Notes: a model not told the origin generated them from the letters alone. Counted from the stretch's first letter, positions 7,378 through 16,823 are shown. The stretch: DNA of 64,000 nucleotides from Brevundimonas subvibrioides (GCA_002280475.1 NCEB01000007.1:1-64000), one strand, 5' to 3'. Numbers and translations are program-made.

Positions 7378-9972
7378 TCAGTATTTCAGACGCAGGGTCA
7401 CGCCGTAGGTGCGTGGCGCGCCCAGGAAGGCGTCGATGGTCTGCGTGTCCGTCGCCGGATTATAGAAGGAGCCGTCGGGCTGCTGGGTCGAGGCGAAGCC
7501 GCCGCCCTGGAGGAAGCCGTTGTAGGCCACCTGGGTGTACTCCTCGTCGGTCAGGTTCTGGGCCCAGGCTTCCAGGGTCCAGCGCTCGTCTTCCGCGCCG
7601 ATCGAGATGCGCCCGTTCAGGGTGCCGAAACCTTCTTGCTCCTTGAACGGCAGCAGGTCGGAGCCGGTGTTGTAATCGGTCATGTATTTGCCCGACAGCG
7701 AGAAGCCGAACTCCAGCCCATTGCCGATCGACCGGTTGAAGTTGATCGAGCCGACGTAGGACCACTCGGGCGCGAACGACGGCGTCGCTCCCGGAAGCAG
7801 CGAGATGCCGGGGAAGTTGCCCGGGATGGCCAGATCGGCGGCGGTGAAGCGGCCGTATTCGGCATCGGTGTAGGTCACGCCGCCGCCCAGGGTCAGGCCC
7901 TCGATCGGGGTGAACCACAGGAAGTCGGCGTCCACGCCACGCGACGTCAGCTCGGGGATCGATTCCACCACGAAGGCGGTGCCGAGGAAGGTGTTGAGCT
8001 GGAAGTCGGTGAAGGTCTGGTCGAAATAGGTCGCGTTCAGCAGCATCGAGCGGTTGAACAAGGTGGTCTTGATGCCGAGCTCGTAGCTGTCGACCTCTTC
8101 AGACGGGAAGAACAGCGAGGCGACCGGCGTGATGCCGTTCTGCACGCGATCCTGATTGTAGCCGAAGCTCTTGTAGCCGCGCGCATACGAGCCATAGACC
8201 AGAACCGACTCGTTGAACCGGTAGGCGGCCTTGATCGTGCCCGACAGGTTGCTGTCGTTCACGCTCTCGCTGACGCCGCGGTTGTTGTAGAACGGGTTGG
8301 TCCAGGGCAGGCAGTGGCGGGCCAGGATCGCCGGCGCGCTCGCGCCGAGGACGCCGGTGATGACGGCGGCGTTGCCCAGGGCGGCGGCGCAGGTCAGCTG
8401 GTTGGCGCCGAGGTTCGACTGCACGCCCAGCAGACGCTTGGAGTCGTAGGTGTAACGCAGGCCCAGCGTGATATCGAACTGCTCGGTCAGGCTCCAGGTG
8501 TTGTTGGTGAACAGGGCGATCGAGTCCGAGCGCTGCGAGTAGCGATCCTCGAACGTCTGTCCGGGCGTGAACGTCGGACCGCCGCCCATCACAGCGCCGC
8601 CGGTGCCGAGGCACTGCTGCAGCCCCAGCGCCGTCTGGGCGGTCCGGGTGAAGCAGGGGATGATGCCGGGGCTGACCGGGAAGGCCGGGACCGCGGCGTT
8701 CAGGGCCGCCGAGAGCTGGAAGGACAGGACCGGGGCATAGTCGGCGCCGAGGAAGAAGGTGTCGCCGCGGCTGACGTTCTCACGCGTGGCGAACACGCCG
8801 ACCAGCCAGTCCCAGGTGTCCGTCGCGCCGGCCAGGCGGAACTCCTGGGTGATGTTGCGGACGCGGGAATAGAAGTCGTCGTTGGGCAGGCGGTAGGCGA
8901 TATCGGCGCCGGTGAAGTCGGAGTCCTGGCCGTTCACGGTCTCCCACGAGCGCCACGACGAGATCGACGTCAGGGTCGAGCCGCCGAACAGGTCGAGGTC
9001 GATGTTGGCCTCGGCCGACAGACCCATATCCTCGATCTCTTGATCGGTCTCGCGGTTGGCGAAGGCCGTGCGCGAGAAGGGCAGGAAGCCGAAGCCTGCG
9101 GCCGGGGGACGCTGGCCGGTGCCGTTCGACTGGGCGTCGATGAAGGGATAGGTCGGGCCGGTGCGAACCTGGACGCCGACGCAGCAGTACTCTTCGCGGC
9201 GGGAGTAGTCGGCGATCAGGCGGACCGAGGCGGTGTCGCTCGGCAGGACCAGCAGCTGGCCGCGCAGGGTGTAGAAGTCCTGGTTGGCGTCGTCGGTGCG
9301 GGTGCGCGGGCCGTCGCCTGTGTTGACGTCATAGAAGCCGTCGCGCTGGCGCGTCGCGGCATAGAGGCGGAAGGCGACCGTATCGTTGATCGGGCCCGTG
9401 GCCGATCCGGAGATGCCGAAGTGACCATAGTTTCCGCCGGTGATCTCGGCGTTGACTTCCGGAGTGAACGACGGAGCCTCGGTGATGATGTTGATGACGC
9501 CGGCCGAGGTGTTCTTGCCGAACAGGGTGCCTTGCGGTCCCTTCAGAACCTCGATCCGGGACAGTTCGCCCAGGTCGCCGAAGCCGACGCCGTTGCGCGA
9601 GCGATAGACGCCGTCGATCACGATACCGACCGAGCTTTCCAGGCCGGGGTTGTCACCGACCGTGCCGACGCCACGGATACGGGCGGTGGTCGAGGCCTCG
9701 GTGGTGGTCGAGGTGACCGTCAGGCCGGGCGTCAGGATCTGCAGGTCCTTGATGTCGCGGACGCCGGCGTCCTGCAGCACTTCGGCCGACAGGCTGGTGA
9801 CCACGATCGGCACGTCCTGCAGGCTCTGCTCGCGCTTCTGGGCGGTGACGATGATGTCGTCGACGCTCGACGCCTGACCATCCTGGGCCTGGGCGGCCCC
9901 GGCGAAGCCGAAGGCGACGGCGGCCACGGCGCTCGCGGACGCGGTGCTGCGGAGAAGATTGACAAGACGCAT
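7378..9972 (-). CDS. TonB-dependent outer-membrane receptor
   Basis: 864 residues from ATG 9972, which has GGGAG seven bases upstream; an in-frame ATG at 9990 lacks a well-spaced site. A signal peptide (SASAVAAVAFGFAGAAQAQ) is followed by a TonB-box-like region (DDIIVTAQKREQSLQDVPIV), the plug domain (ARIRGVGT, VDGVYRSR, IEVLKGPQGTLFGKN) and a 22-strand barrel ending in the aromatic residue Y. The family takes up siderophores, sugars or other large ligands, powered by TonB. The ligand is unknown; no regulator or transporter is adjacent. It is probably monocistronic with its own terminator. Confidence 0.9.
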   Translation of the reverse strand: MRLVNLLRSTASASAVAAVAFGFAGAAQAQDGQASSVDDIIVTAQKREQSLQDVPIVVTSLSAEVLQDAGVRDIKDLQILTPGLTVTSTTTEASTTARIRGVGTVGDNPGLESSVGIVIDGVYRSRNGVGFGDLGELSRIEVLKGPQGTLFGKNTSAGVINIITEAPSFTPEVNAEITGGNYGHFGISGSATGPINDTVAFRLYAATRQRDGFYDVNTGDGPRTRTDDANQDFYTLRGQLLVLPSDTASVRLIADYSRREEYCCVGVQVRTGPTYPFIDAQSNGTGQRPPAAGFGFLPFSRTAFANRETDQEIEDMGLSAEANIDLDLFGGSTLTSISSWRSWETVNGQDSDFTGADIAYRLPNDDFYSRVRNITQEFRLAGATDTWDWLVGVFATRENVSRGDTFFLGADYAPVLSFQLSAALNAAVPAFPVSPGIIPCFTRTAQTALGLQQCLGTGGAVMGGGPTFTPGQTFEDRYSQRSDSIALFTNNTWSLTEQFDITLGLRYTYDSKRLLGVQSNLGANQLTCAAALGNAAVITGVLGASAPAILARHCLPWTNPFYNNRGVSESVNDSNLSGTIKAAYRFNESVLVYGSYARGYKSFGYNQDRVQNGITPVASLFFPSEEVDSYELGIKTTLFNRSMLLNATYFDQTFTDFQLNTFLGTAFVVESIPELTSRGVDADFLWFTPIEGLTLGGGVTYTDAEYGRFTAADLAIPGNFPGISLLPGATPSFAPEWSYVGSINFNRSIGNGLEFGFSLSGKYMTDYNTGSDLLPFKEQEGFGTLNGRISIGAEDERWTLEAWAQNLTDEEYTQVAYNGFLQGGGFASTQQPDGSFYNPATDTQTIDAFLGAPRTYGVTLRLKY

Positions 9973-10214
9973 GGACGGCTCCCGGCTCATGGCCGGACAC
10001 GCCCTTCCGGGGCGGGTCGCGGCGTTTCCTGATTCCCAGACCCGCGCCCTTCTTGCGGAGCGGCGGATTCTCGAAGGTTTTGCCTAGTGCAAGCCGGGCA
10101 CAGCGACAAGCAGTCGCGGCCGTTCACGCCATGTTTCAGCCCCGCCCCGGCACTGTGTGTGACGCAAAAGCGACAAACCGGGATGACCTAAGGTCAATAT
10201 TCACGAGGCGGCGG

Positions 10215-11417
10215 TCAGTAATCGCTGCTCACGCCGCCGGTCGCCCGACGTTTGCTCGACGCGATCGCCAAGACCACGGCACCGAGGACGCCGGAGAGCA
10301 CGGATCCCATCAAGACCCCGAGCTTCACCTGAACCTGCGCGGGTGAATCGATCGCGCCGGGGAAGGCCAGGGCCCCGATGAAGAGACTCATGGTGAAGCC
10401 GACCCCGCACAACAGCGCGACACCGTAAAGCTGAAGCCAGGTCGACTGGCTGGGCCGGGCCCCGAGCCGCAGCGCCGACGTCAGCCAGGCGGCGCCGAGG
10501 ACGCCGATCTGCTTTCCGAAGAAGAGACCCGCCGCGATACTGAGGACCAGCGGAGCCAGCAGCTGGTCGAGCGACAGCCCCGCGAAGGAAACGCCCGCCT
10601 TGGCGAAGGCGAACAGCGGCAGGATCAGATAGGCCACATAGGGGTGAAGGTCGTGCATCGCCTCCTTGAGGGGGCTCTGCGCGTCCTCCGCGCGCGGAGA
10701 AACCGGCACGACGGCGGCGAAGGCGACCGCCGCGAGAGACGTGGACAGGCCCGCGCTGACGCTGAGCCACCAGACCACGGCGAAGGCCATGACCCAAAGG
10801 GGTGCGGCGATGCGACGGCGCGAGGCGATCGAGAGCACGGCGAGCAGCCCGGCCGCCCAGGCCAGGGGCACCCAATCCACGCCCGCGCTGAACAGGACCG
10901 CGATCAAGGCGATGGCGCCGAGGTCGTCGACGATCGCCAGCGTCAGCAGGAACACCCGCAGTGACGAGGGCAGACCGCGCCCCACCAGGGCGAAGATCGC
11001 CAGGGCGAAGGCGATGTCGGTCGCCAGCGGAATGGGCCAGCCCCCGGCCGGTCCACCCAAGGGGCCGCTCAGCGCCAGATAGACCCCCGCCGGGGCCAGC
11101 ATGCCGCCCAGCGCCGCGATGACCGGGGTCGCCAGCTTCTTCGGATCGCTCAGTTCGCCGCGGCGGATCTCGTATTTTATCTCCAGGCCGACGACGAGGA
11201 AGAAGATGGCCATCAGGCCTTCCTTGATCCACTCCGAGACCGAGAGCGTCAGACTGAGGGGCCCCGCCTGAAAGGCGTGCTCGCTCTTGAGCCAATAGAA
11301 ATAGGTCTCGGACAGGGCCGAGTTGGCCACGATCAGGGCGGCAATCGCCGCAAGGCCCAGGAACGCGCCCGAGGCGGCCTCTGTCTTGAGAAAGTCGAGC
11401 GTCAGTTTTTTCGCCAC
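10215..11417 (-). CDS. nhaA: Na+/H+ antiporter NhaA
   Basis: 400 residues, GTG start (MAKKLTLDFLKTEAASGAFLG). It has about 12 membrane segments. Family hallmarks are ATDIAFALAIFALVG (the Asp of the unwound helix IV) and LTLAIVDDLGAIALIAVLF (the paired Asp of helix V that bind Na+/H+), plus GLEIKYEIRRGELSDPKK, the conserved cytoplasmic loop. It exports sodium in exchange for protons and aids pH and salt tolerance. It is monocistronic. The 240-base gap to the TonB receptor start holds no gene and no terminator that I can see. Confidence 0.93.
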   Translation of the reverse strand: MAKKLTLDFLKTEAASGAFLGLAAIAALIVANSALSETYFYWLKSEHAFQAGPLSLTLSVSEWIKEGLMAIFFLVVGLEIKYEIRRGELSDPKKLATPVIAALGGMLAPAGVYLALSGPLGGPAGGWPIPLATDIAFALAIFALVGRGLPSSLRVFLLTLAIVDDLGAIALIAVLFSAGVDWVPLAWAAGLLAVLSIASRRRIAAPLWVMAFAVVWWLSVSAGLSTSLAAVAFAAVVPVSPRAEDAQSPLKEAMHDLHPYVAYLILPLFAFAKAGVSFAGLSLDQLLAPLVLSIAAGLFFGKQIGVLGAAWLTSALRLGARPSQSTWLQLYGVALLCGVGFTMSLFIGALAFPGAIDSPAQVQVKLGVLMGSVLSGVLGAVVLAIASSKRRATGGVSSDY

Positions 11418-11628
11418 GGCGGGCCTCCGATCGGATGGGGGTCTACGACGTGGCGTCCGGTTATCGACGGACGCCGGACCGAATTCGCTGCGGGGAGGCG
11501 CGGCGCGGCCTGGCAGGGCATTGGCCCAACCTGATCTCTGAGCGTGACAATACCCGGCGCTGCGCCGGGTTCAACTGTTCGTCGCGGCGGCGGTTGCTTA
11601 TCGCGCGGCCAGACCGCATCTGGCGACC

Positions 11629-13077
11629 ATGCCCGTCAGCCCCGACTATCGTCCCGAGCCCGCCTTCTTCGACCTGGGCCCCGGGTTCGGCGACGCGGTG
11701 CGGCCGGCGGCTTTCCCCGAGACACGGCTGAGGTTCCGCAACCATCGGGCGGCGGCGAGCGTCGGCCTGGACGCCCTGAGCGAGGCGGAATGGATCGCTC
11801 ACTTCGGCCGCTTCGAGCCCCTGCCCGGTCAGCCCGGTCCGATCGCCATGCGGTATCACGGCCATCAGTTCCGCGCCTACAACCCCGATCTTGGAGACGG
11901 GCGCGGCTTCCTGGCGGCGCAGATGCGCGAGACGCCTCGCGCTCAAGCCGCGAGCGACCGCGTCGCGAGCGGTAGCGCCCAATCCGGTCGGTTGATGGAC
12001 CTGGGAACGAAAGGCTCGGGGACCACGCCCTGGTCTCGCGCGGGCGACGGTCGCCTGACGCTGAAGGGCGGCGTGCGGGAAGTCCTGGCCGCCGCGATGC
12101 TGGAGGCGCGCGGCGTGCCGACCAGCCGGGCGCTGAGCCTGATCGAGACGGGCGAGGCGCTGGAACGCGGCGACGAGCCCTCGCCTGCGCGGTCGGCAGT
12201 GCTGGTCCGGCTCCAGCACAGCCACGTCCGTTTCGGCACCTTCCAGCGCGCCGCCTTCTTCGGCCGCGCGGACCAGGTCGAGACCCTGGTCGAGCATGTT
12301 CGCGCCCTCTACCACCCGGCCGTCGCGCCCGGCGACGCGCCCGGCCTGTTGGCGGCCATCGTCGACGCCTCGGCGCGTCTGACCGCGCGCTGGATCGCGG
12401 CGGGCTTCGTCCATGGGGTGCTGAACACCGACAATCTGAACGTCACCGGCGAGAGCTTCGACTATGGGCCCTGGCGGTTCCTGCCGGGCTACGATCCCGG
12501 CTTCACGGCCGCCTATTTCGACCACTCGGGTCTGTATGCTTTCGCGCGCCAGCCCGAGGCGGTGTTCTGGAACCTGACGCAGCTGGCCGGCTGCCTGAAG
12601 CTGGTCGCCGAGGCCGAGCCGCTGACCGAGGCGCTGAACGGGTTCGGCCCCGCCTACATCCGCGAACTGCGCGCGGCCTTCCTGGAGCGTTTGGGGGTCA
12701 AGAGCCTGGGCGAGGCCTCCGATCAGCGGCTGCTGGACGCGACCCTGGCCCTGCTGCGCGAGGGGGACGAGGCCCTGGGATGGGAGCCGGTCTTTCACGA
12801 CTGGTTCACTGGCTTCTCATCCTCGGCGCGGGCCCTGGCCGGTCCGCGCGCGCGGCTCTATCAGGGCGAGACGTTCGACGCCTTCCGCTTCGCCCTGTTC
12901 GAGCACGGGCCCGATCGGCCCGAGCGGCTGGAGCACCCCGTCTTCGCCGGCCCGCCCGAGGACCTGCTGATCGACGAAGTCGAGGCGATCTGGGCGGCGA
13001 TTGACGCGTCCGACGACTGGGGTCCGTTCGAGGCGAAGCTGGATCGGATCGAGACGCTGAGACAGGCCCGGGGCTGA
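11629..13077 (+). CDS. selO: Protein adenylyltransferase SelO (YdiU), carrying an in-frame repeat
   Basis: 482 residues. SelO is a pseudokinase-fold enzyme that transfers AMP from ATP to Ser/Thr/Tyr of target proteins in redox homeostasis. Conserved stretches include MRYHGHQFRAYNPDLGDGRGF, LGTKGSGTTPWSRAGDGRLT, VLVRLQHSHVRFGTF and NTDNLNVTGESFDYGPWRF. Between residues 103 and 118 the protein reads TPRAQAASDRVASGSAQ, where the family normally has only a short turn (a few residues such as DGR). Those bases (11938-11980) are a copy of the family-1 palindromic repeat, inserted in frame in a surface loop before the nucleotide site. The gene stays open and is probably functional. Confidence 0.88.
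   Translation: MPVSPDYRPEPAFFDLGPGFGDAVRPAAFPETRLRFRNHRAAASVGLDALSEAEWIAHFGRFEPLPGQPGPIAMRYHGHQFRAYNPDLGDGRGFLAAQMRETPRAQAASDRVASGSAQSGRLMDLGTKGSGTTPWSRAGDGRLTLKGGVREVLAAAMLEARGVPTSRALSLIETGEALERGDEPSPARSAVLVRLQHSHVRFGTFQRAAFFGRADQVETLVEHVRALYHPAVAPGDAPGLLAAIVDASARLTARWIAAGFVHGVLNTDNLNVTGESFDYGPWRFLPGYDPGFTAAYFDHSGLYAFARQPEAVFWNLTQLAGCLKLVAEAEPLTEALNGFGPAYIRELRAAFLERLGVKSLGEASDQRLLDATLALLREGDEALGWEPVFHDWFTGFSSSARALAGPRARLYQGETFDAFRFALFEHGPDRPERLEHPVFAGPPEDLLIDEVEAIWAAIDASDDWGPFEAKLDRIETLRQARG
11938..11980. repeat. Family-1 palindromic repeat, copy c, inside selO
   Basis: The core CGCTCAAGCCGCGAGCGACC continues with GCGTCGCGAGCGGTAGCGCC. Orientation is opposite to the copies at 335 and 1566. 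It lies wholly within the selO coding frame and contributes about 15 residues. Confidence 0.8.
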
Positions 13078-13230
13078 TCTGTCGATTTCACCAGAGCTGA
13101 CGCGTCTCTCCATCGACGCCGCACCCGCCGGGATCACGAGTTCGTATGCATACCACCACGCTTCAGCTCCGTAGTTCCTGCAGACCGTTCCCACGGGCGG
13201 TCGCGGACATGAAACAGGTTGTCATCGGTC

Positions 13231-13264
13231 GATGTCATCAATTGATGTCTTCAGCTGATGACAT
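13231..13264. promoter_or_regulatory. Nested palindromes upstream of the DoxX-like gene, possible operator
   Basis: CATCAATTGATG at 13237-13248 is a perfect 12-bp palindrome. ATGTCATCA (13232-13240) and TGATGACAT (13256-13264) form a 9-bp inverted repeat around it, and a further TCATCA follows at 13267-13272. The stretch lies in the 291-base gap between selO and the DoxX-like gene, which otherwise holds no gene and is less GC-rich than its surroundings. It could be a repressor site for the downstream gene. Confidence 0.4.
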
Positions 13265-13368
13265 GCTCATCAAACTCTGCCATACCCCTTGAACGGGCAG
13301 ACCCTCGATCTGATCTAGTGTCTGTTACAAAAACAATAGCCCTCTCCCCGGGGCACACTCGAGATCGC

Positions 13369-13812
13369 ATGATGTCCACCACCCTGACGCCCGGCACCCG
13401 CCGGCCCCTGACGCCTGCGCAACTGCGGCTGCGCGCCAACTATCGCAACCTGGCGCTCTGGACGCTCCAGGGCTGGGTGGCGATGTTCTTTCTCGCGGCC
13501 GGCTACGCCAAGGTGAGCGAGCCGATGGACAATCTGATCGCCCTGATGACCTGGCCCGCCTATGCCAGCGAGAGCCTGGCGCGAGGCCTGGGCCTGGTCG
13601 AGATCGTTCTGGCGCTGGGCCTGCTCGCCCCGCTGGCGTCCTGGAGCCTCGGCCGATGGCCGCTGCTGATCTCGGCGGCGGGGTTGCTGGGCTTGCAGAC
13701 GATCATGCTGACGCTCCATGCGGCGACGCTGGACCTCGGTCTGGCGCTGACCAATGCGGTCCTGCTGGCCATGACGATCCCGATCCTGCTGGGCCGCCGA
13801 AGCCCCCACTGA
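13369..13812 (+). CDS. DoxX-like membrane protein
   Basis: About 147 residues; ATGATG at 13369 or 13372 is chosen because upstream in-frame residues are not conserved-looking. There are four hydrophobic segments (about residues 33-52, 65-90, 95-115 and 122-142 of this start). The first contains LQGWVAMFFLAAGYAKVSEP, like the DoxX/DoxX-like family signature (FLxAGxxK). DoxX-like proteins are small four-helix membrane proteins, some linked to thiosulfate:quinone oxidoreductase or thiol redox; function here is unknown. Confidence 0.7.
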   Translation: MMSTTLTPGTRRPLTPAQLRLRANYRNLALWTLQGWVAMFFLAAGYAKVSEPMDNLIALMTWPAYASESLARGLGLVEIVLALGLLAPLASWSLGRWPLLISAAGLLGLQTIMLTLHAATLDLGLALTNAVLLAMTIPILLGRRSPH

Positions 13813-13893
13813 CGCCACGAAAACGGCCACGCTTGCGCCACAGTCCTGGACAAGCGTCCTTGACAGCCGGATGACCGGCGTCGGGAGTGTTTC

Positions 13894-14835
13894 ATGCGCC
13901 TCAGATCGCTCGCCGCGCTCTTCGCCCTGGCCGCGATGTCGTCCGGTCCGGTGCTCGCCCAGCAATCCGAGGTGGACCGGGTCGAGGACGTCATCGTCAT
14001 CGCGCGTCAGGCCCAGGTGCCGATCTGGGAGGTCAGCCGGGGCGACCGGTCGCTGATCCTGGTCGGCAACATCCGCGGCCTGCCGCGCGACTTCGAATGG
14101 AGCCCGACCGGGCTGGAAGCGGCAACGGAGCGGGCCGACCGGATCCTGTACCCGCCCGAAAGCCGGGTCTCGCCGGCCGACATCATCCGGCTGGTCTGGC
14201 GGGGGCGCAGCGTCGCCACCCTGCCCGAAGGGACGACCAGCGCCGACTATCTGGAGCCGGCCGTCCAGGCGCGGCTGGAAGCCGTGATGGCCGATGAGCG
14301 CAACGAAGGCTGGCGTACGCGGGGTTTCTTCCTGCTCGGCTTTGAGTTGATGAACGACAAGGCGGGCTTTCGCCGGGGCGGGCGCGACGCCGAGGACGCC
14401 GTGCGGGCGGCGGCGCGACGGGCGCGGGTGCCGGGCGAGGCGGTGGGCTTCGTACGCGGCGACGAGATCGTGGACAATCTGCTGACCCAGCCGCCGGGCA
14501 CCTATGCGCCCTGTGTCACGGCCGGGGTCGGGGCGGCGGAGGCAGGGCCGGAGGGCTTCGTCTTCCGCGCCGAGGACTGGCGGGCGCGGCGCGTGCCGGC
14601 GGTGATCGACAATCCGCTGGACACAGCACTGGGCCAGTGCTGGCCTTGGGGCGATCCGGAGATCGGGCCGCAGCTGCGCGGCCAGTGGCTGACGGCGCTG
14701 TCCGCCGCGATCGACCAGCCCGGCGTGACCCTGGCCGTCGCGCCGCTCCGGCTGCTGGCCGAGCCCGGGGGCGTGCTGGACGGCCTGGAGGCCGAGGGGT
14801 TCGAGATCGTCGGGCCCGAGTGGCGAACGGACTGA
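13894..14835 (+). CDS. TraB/GumN family secreted protein
   Basis: 313 residues. Signal peptide MRLRSLAALFALAAMSSGPV with cleavage after VLAQ. The mature part opens with PIWEVSRGDRSLILVGNIRGLP, matching the family's WxxxxGxxxxxLxGTxH-like start, and ends FEIVGPEW. The family (also called TiKI/haem-binding EreA-like) is predicted to be metal-dependent hydrolases, but the usual GTIH histidine appears as GNIR here, so catalytic activity is doubtful. Exported to the periplasm. It converges on tldD with a 4-base gap. Confidence 0.7.
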   Translation: MRLRSLAALFALAAMSSGPVLAQQSEVDRVEDVIVIARQAQVPIWEVSRGDRSLILVGNIRGLPRDFEWSPTGLEAATERADRILYPPESRVSPADIIRLVWRGRSVATLPEGTTSADYLEPAVQARLEAVMADERNEGWRTRGFFLLGFELMNDKAGFRRGGRDAEDAVRAAARRARVPGEAVGFVRGDEIVDNLLTQPPGTYAPCVTAGVGAAEAGPEGFVFRAEDWRARRVPAVIDNPLDTALGQCWPWGDPEIGPQLRGQWLTALSAAIDQPGVTLAVAPLRLLAEPGGVLDGLEAEGFEIVGPEWRTD

Positions 14836-14839
14836 TCCG

Positions 14840-16270
14840 TCAGACCGCCGTTCCGCCGACCGTCAGCCCGCCCATCTTCAGCGAGGGCTGGCCGATACCG
14901 ACCGGGACCCCCTGCCCCGCCTTGCCGCAGACGCCGACACCGGGGTCGAATTCGAAGTCGTTGCCGACCATTTCGATCCTGGTCAGGGCCGTGGCGCCGT
15001 CGCCGATCAGGGTCGCGCCGCGCACGGGGGCGGTGATCCTTCCGTCCTCGATCAGATAGGCCTCGGTGCACTGGAAGACGAACTTGCCGTTGGCGATGTC
15101 GACCTGGCCGCCGCCGAAGTTGGCCGCGTAGAGCCCACGCCTGGTCGAGGCGATCATGTCGGCGCGCGACGCGTCGCCATTCTCCATGAAGGTGTTGGTC
15201 ATGCGCGGCATGGGCATATGGGCGAAGGACTGGCGACGGCCGTTTCCGGTCGCGGCCTGGCCCATCAGCCGCGCCGACTGCCGGTCGTGCATCAGCCCGA
15301 CCATGATGCCGTCCTCGATCAGCACCGTCCGGCTGGTGGGCGTGCCCTCGTCGTCCACCGTCAGGGATCCGCGCCGCCCGGCGATCGAACCGTCGTCGAC
15401 GATGGTGACGCCCGGCGCGGCCACCCGCTTGCCCATCATGCCGGTGAAGACCGACGAGCCCTTTCGGTGAAAGTCGCCCTCGAAGCCGTGGCCGATCGCC
15501 TCGTGCAGCAGGACCCCGGGCCAGCCGGCGGCCAGCACCACGTCCATCTCTCCGGCCGGGCAGTCGACGGCGTCGAGGTTGACCAGGGCCTGGCGGATGG
15601 CCTCGTCGACCTGGGCCTGCCAGCGGGCGGGGGCGATCCAGGTCTCGAAACCGGCCCGGCCACCCGCCCCGGTCGAGGCGCTCTCGCGACGGCCGTCGCG
15701 CTCGACGGTGACCGAGATGTTGAGGCGCACCAGAGGCCGCACGTCACGCACGGTCAGGGCGTCGGCCCGAAGGATCTCGACGGCCCGGCGCTCGCCCACC
15801 AGGGTCGCCGAGACCTGGACGACGCGCGGATCGCGGGCGCGGGCGAAAGCGTCGATCTCCTGCAACAGGGCGATCTTGTCGGAGAAGGCGGGCGAGGCGA
15901 GCGGATCGACAGGCTCGTAAAGCCGCTGGTTGGTGGCCCGGGGCCCCTCGGCGGCGACGCCGGCATGGCTGGACTTGGCCAGGGCCGAGGCGTCGGCGGC
16001 GCGGCGGAAGGCGGCGGCGCTGATTTCATTGGCGTGGGCGTAGCCGGCGGTCTCTCCGGCGACGACGCGCAGGCCGAAGCCCTCGTTGGCGTCATAGGCG
16101 GCGGACTTCAGCCGCCCGTCGTCGAAGACGAGCGATTCCAGCTCGGAGCGTTCCAGGAACAGCTCCCCGTCGTCGGCGCCGTGCAGCGCGGCCTGGAGGA
16201 TGGAGAGGGCTTCTGACGGATCGACGCCGGAAGTTTCGAGCAGGGGCGGCGGGGGAACGTGGACGGTCAT
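14840..16270 (-). CDS. tldD: Metalloprotease TldD
   Basis: 476 residues, normal length. The zinc motif HEAIGHGFEGDFHRKG near residues 250-265 is the TldD HExxxH signature; SSVFTGMMGKRVAAPGVTIVDDG and DDEGTPTSRTVLIEDG are conserved. TldD works with PmbA/TldE as a heterodimeric zinc protease that degrades unfolded peptides and processes microcin-like or CcdA substrates. The partner gene is not in the window. ATG at 16270. A hairpin repeat at 16317-16339 lies upstream. Confidence 0.93.
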   Translation of the reverse strand: MTVHVPPPPLLETSGVDPSEALSILQAALHGADDGELFLERSELESLVFDDGRLKSAAYDANEGFGLRVVAGETAGYAHANEISAAAFRRAADASALAKSSHAGVAAEGPRATNQRLYEPVDPLASPAFSDKIALLQEIDAFARARDPRVVQVSATLVGERRAVEILRADALTVRDVRPLVRLNISVTVERDGRRESASTGAGGRAGFETWIAPARWQAQVDEAIRQALVNLDAVDCPAGEMDVVLAAGWPGVLLHEAIGHGFEGDFHRKGSSVFTGMMGKRVAAPGVTIVDDGSIAGRRGSLTVDDEGTPTSRTVLIEDGIMVGLMHDRQSARLMGQAATGNGRRQSFAHMPMPRMTNTFMENGDASRADMIASTRRGLYAANFGGGQVDIANGKFVFQCTEAYLIEDGRITAPVRGATLIGDGATALTRIEMVGNDFEFDPGVGVCGKAGQGVPVGIGQPSLKMGGLTVGGTAV

Positions 16271-16316
16271 GGAGCGAAGATAGGGAGGCGGAGGGTCGGC
16301 GTCACTACGTCAGGTC

Positions 16317-16339
16317 CCTTCTCCCCTCGTGGGAGAAGG
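16317..16339. repeat. Hairpin repeat between tldD and the metallopeptidase gene
   Basis: CCTTCTCCC (16317-16325) pairs with GGGAGAAGG (16331-16339) around a 5-base loop. This is a common intergenic hairpin type in Alphaproteobacteria. It lies directly after the stop codon of the metallopeptidase gene and could attenuate readthrough into tldD, but there is no T-tract. Confidence 0.55.
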
Positions 16340-16348
16340 AGCAGCGCG

Positions 16349-16750
16349 TCAGTCCGCACCCTCGATGGCGTCGATGTCGTCGTCGTCGAGGCCCAGGTGG
16401 TGGCCGATCTCGTGGATCAGGACGTGGGCGATGATCTCATACAGGCCCACGTCGCCCCGCTCGCACCATTCGTCCAGGATGGGGCGGCGATACAGGAAGA
16501 CGCGGCTGGGCTCCCGCGCCGGCCCCATGGCGTCGCGGTCGCCGATCGGGTGACCCTGATACAGACCCGTCAGCTCGAACGGATCTTCCATGCCGAACGC
16601 GGCCAGGGTCTCGTCGTCGGGAAAGTCGTCGACGCGGATGACGACCTCCCCCGCCGCCGCCCGGAACGGTTCGGGCAGGGCGTCGAAGGCCCGTCGGGCC
16701 AGCCGGGCGAAGTCGTCGAGCGAGGGGGCGACGGGGTCGGTGTCTGTCAT
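16349..16750 (-). CDS. Small zincin-like metallopeptidase (DUF1025 type)
   Basis: 133 residues from ATG 16750 (MTDTDPVAPSLDDFARLARR). The C-terminal part holds the zinc motif HEIGHHLGLDDDDIDAIE (HExxH, then acidic ligands), typical of the metallopeptidase family 'acidobacterial/possible metal-dependent peptidase'. The preceding segment VFLYRRPILDEWCERGDVGLYEIIAHV is also family-typical. It is cytoplasmic with no signal peptide; substrate unknown. Transcribed in the same direction as tldD, 78 bases upstream. Confidence 0.85.
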   Translation of the reverse strand: MTDTDPVAPSLDDFARLARRAFDALPEPFRAAAGEVVIRVDDFPDDETLAAFGMEDPFELTGLYQGHPIGDRDAMGPAREPSRVFLYRRPILDEWCERGDVGLYEIIAHVLIHEIGHHLGLDDDDIDAIEGAD

Positions 16751-16823
16751 GGGCGGGATATCGACGGCTCCCGCCCGCCCCGCAAGCCTTACCCCCGCCT
16801 TGTCCGCCTGCCGGACAAGGCCG

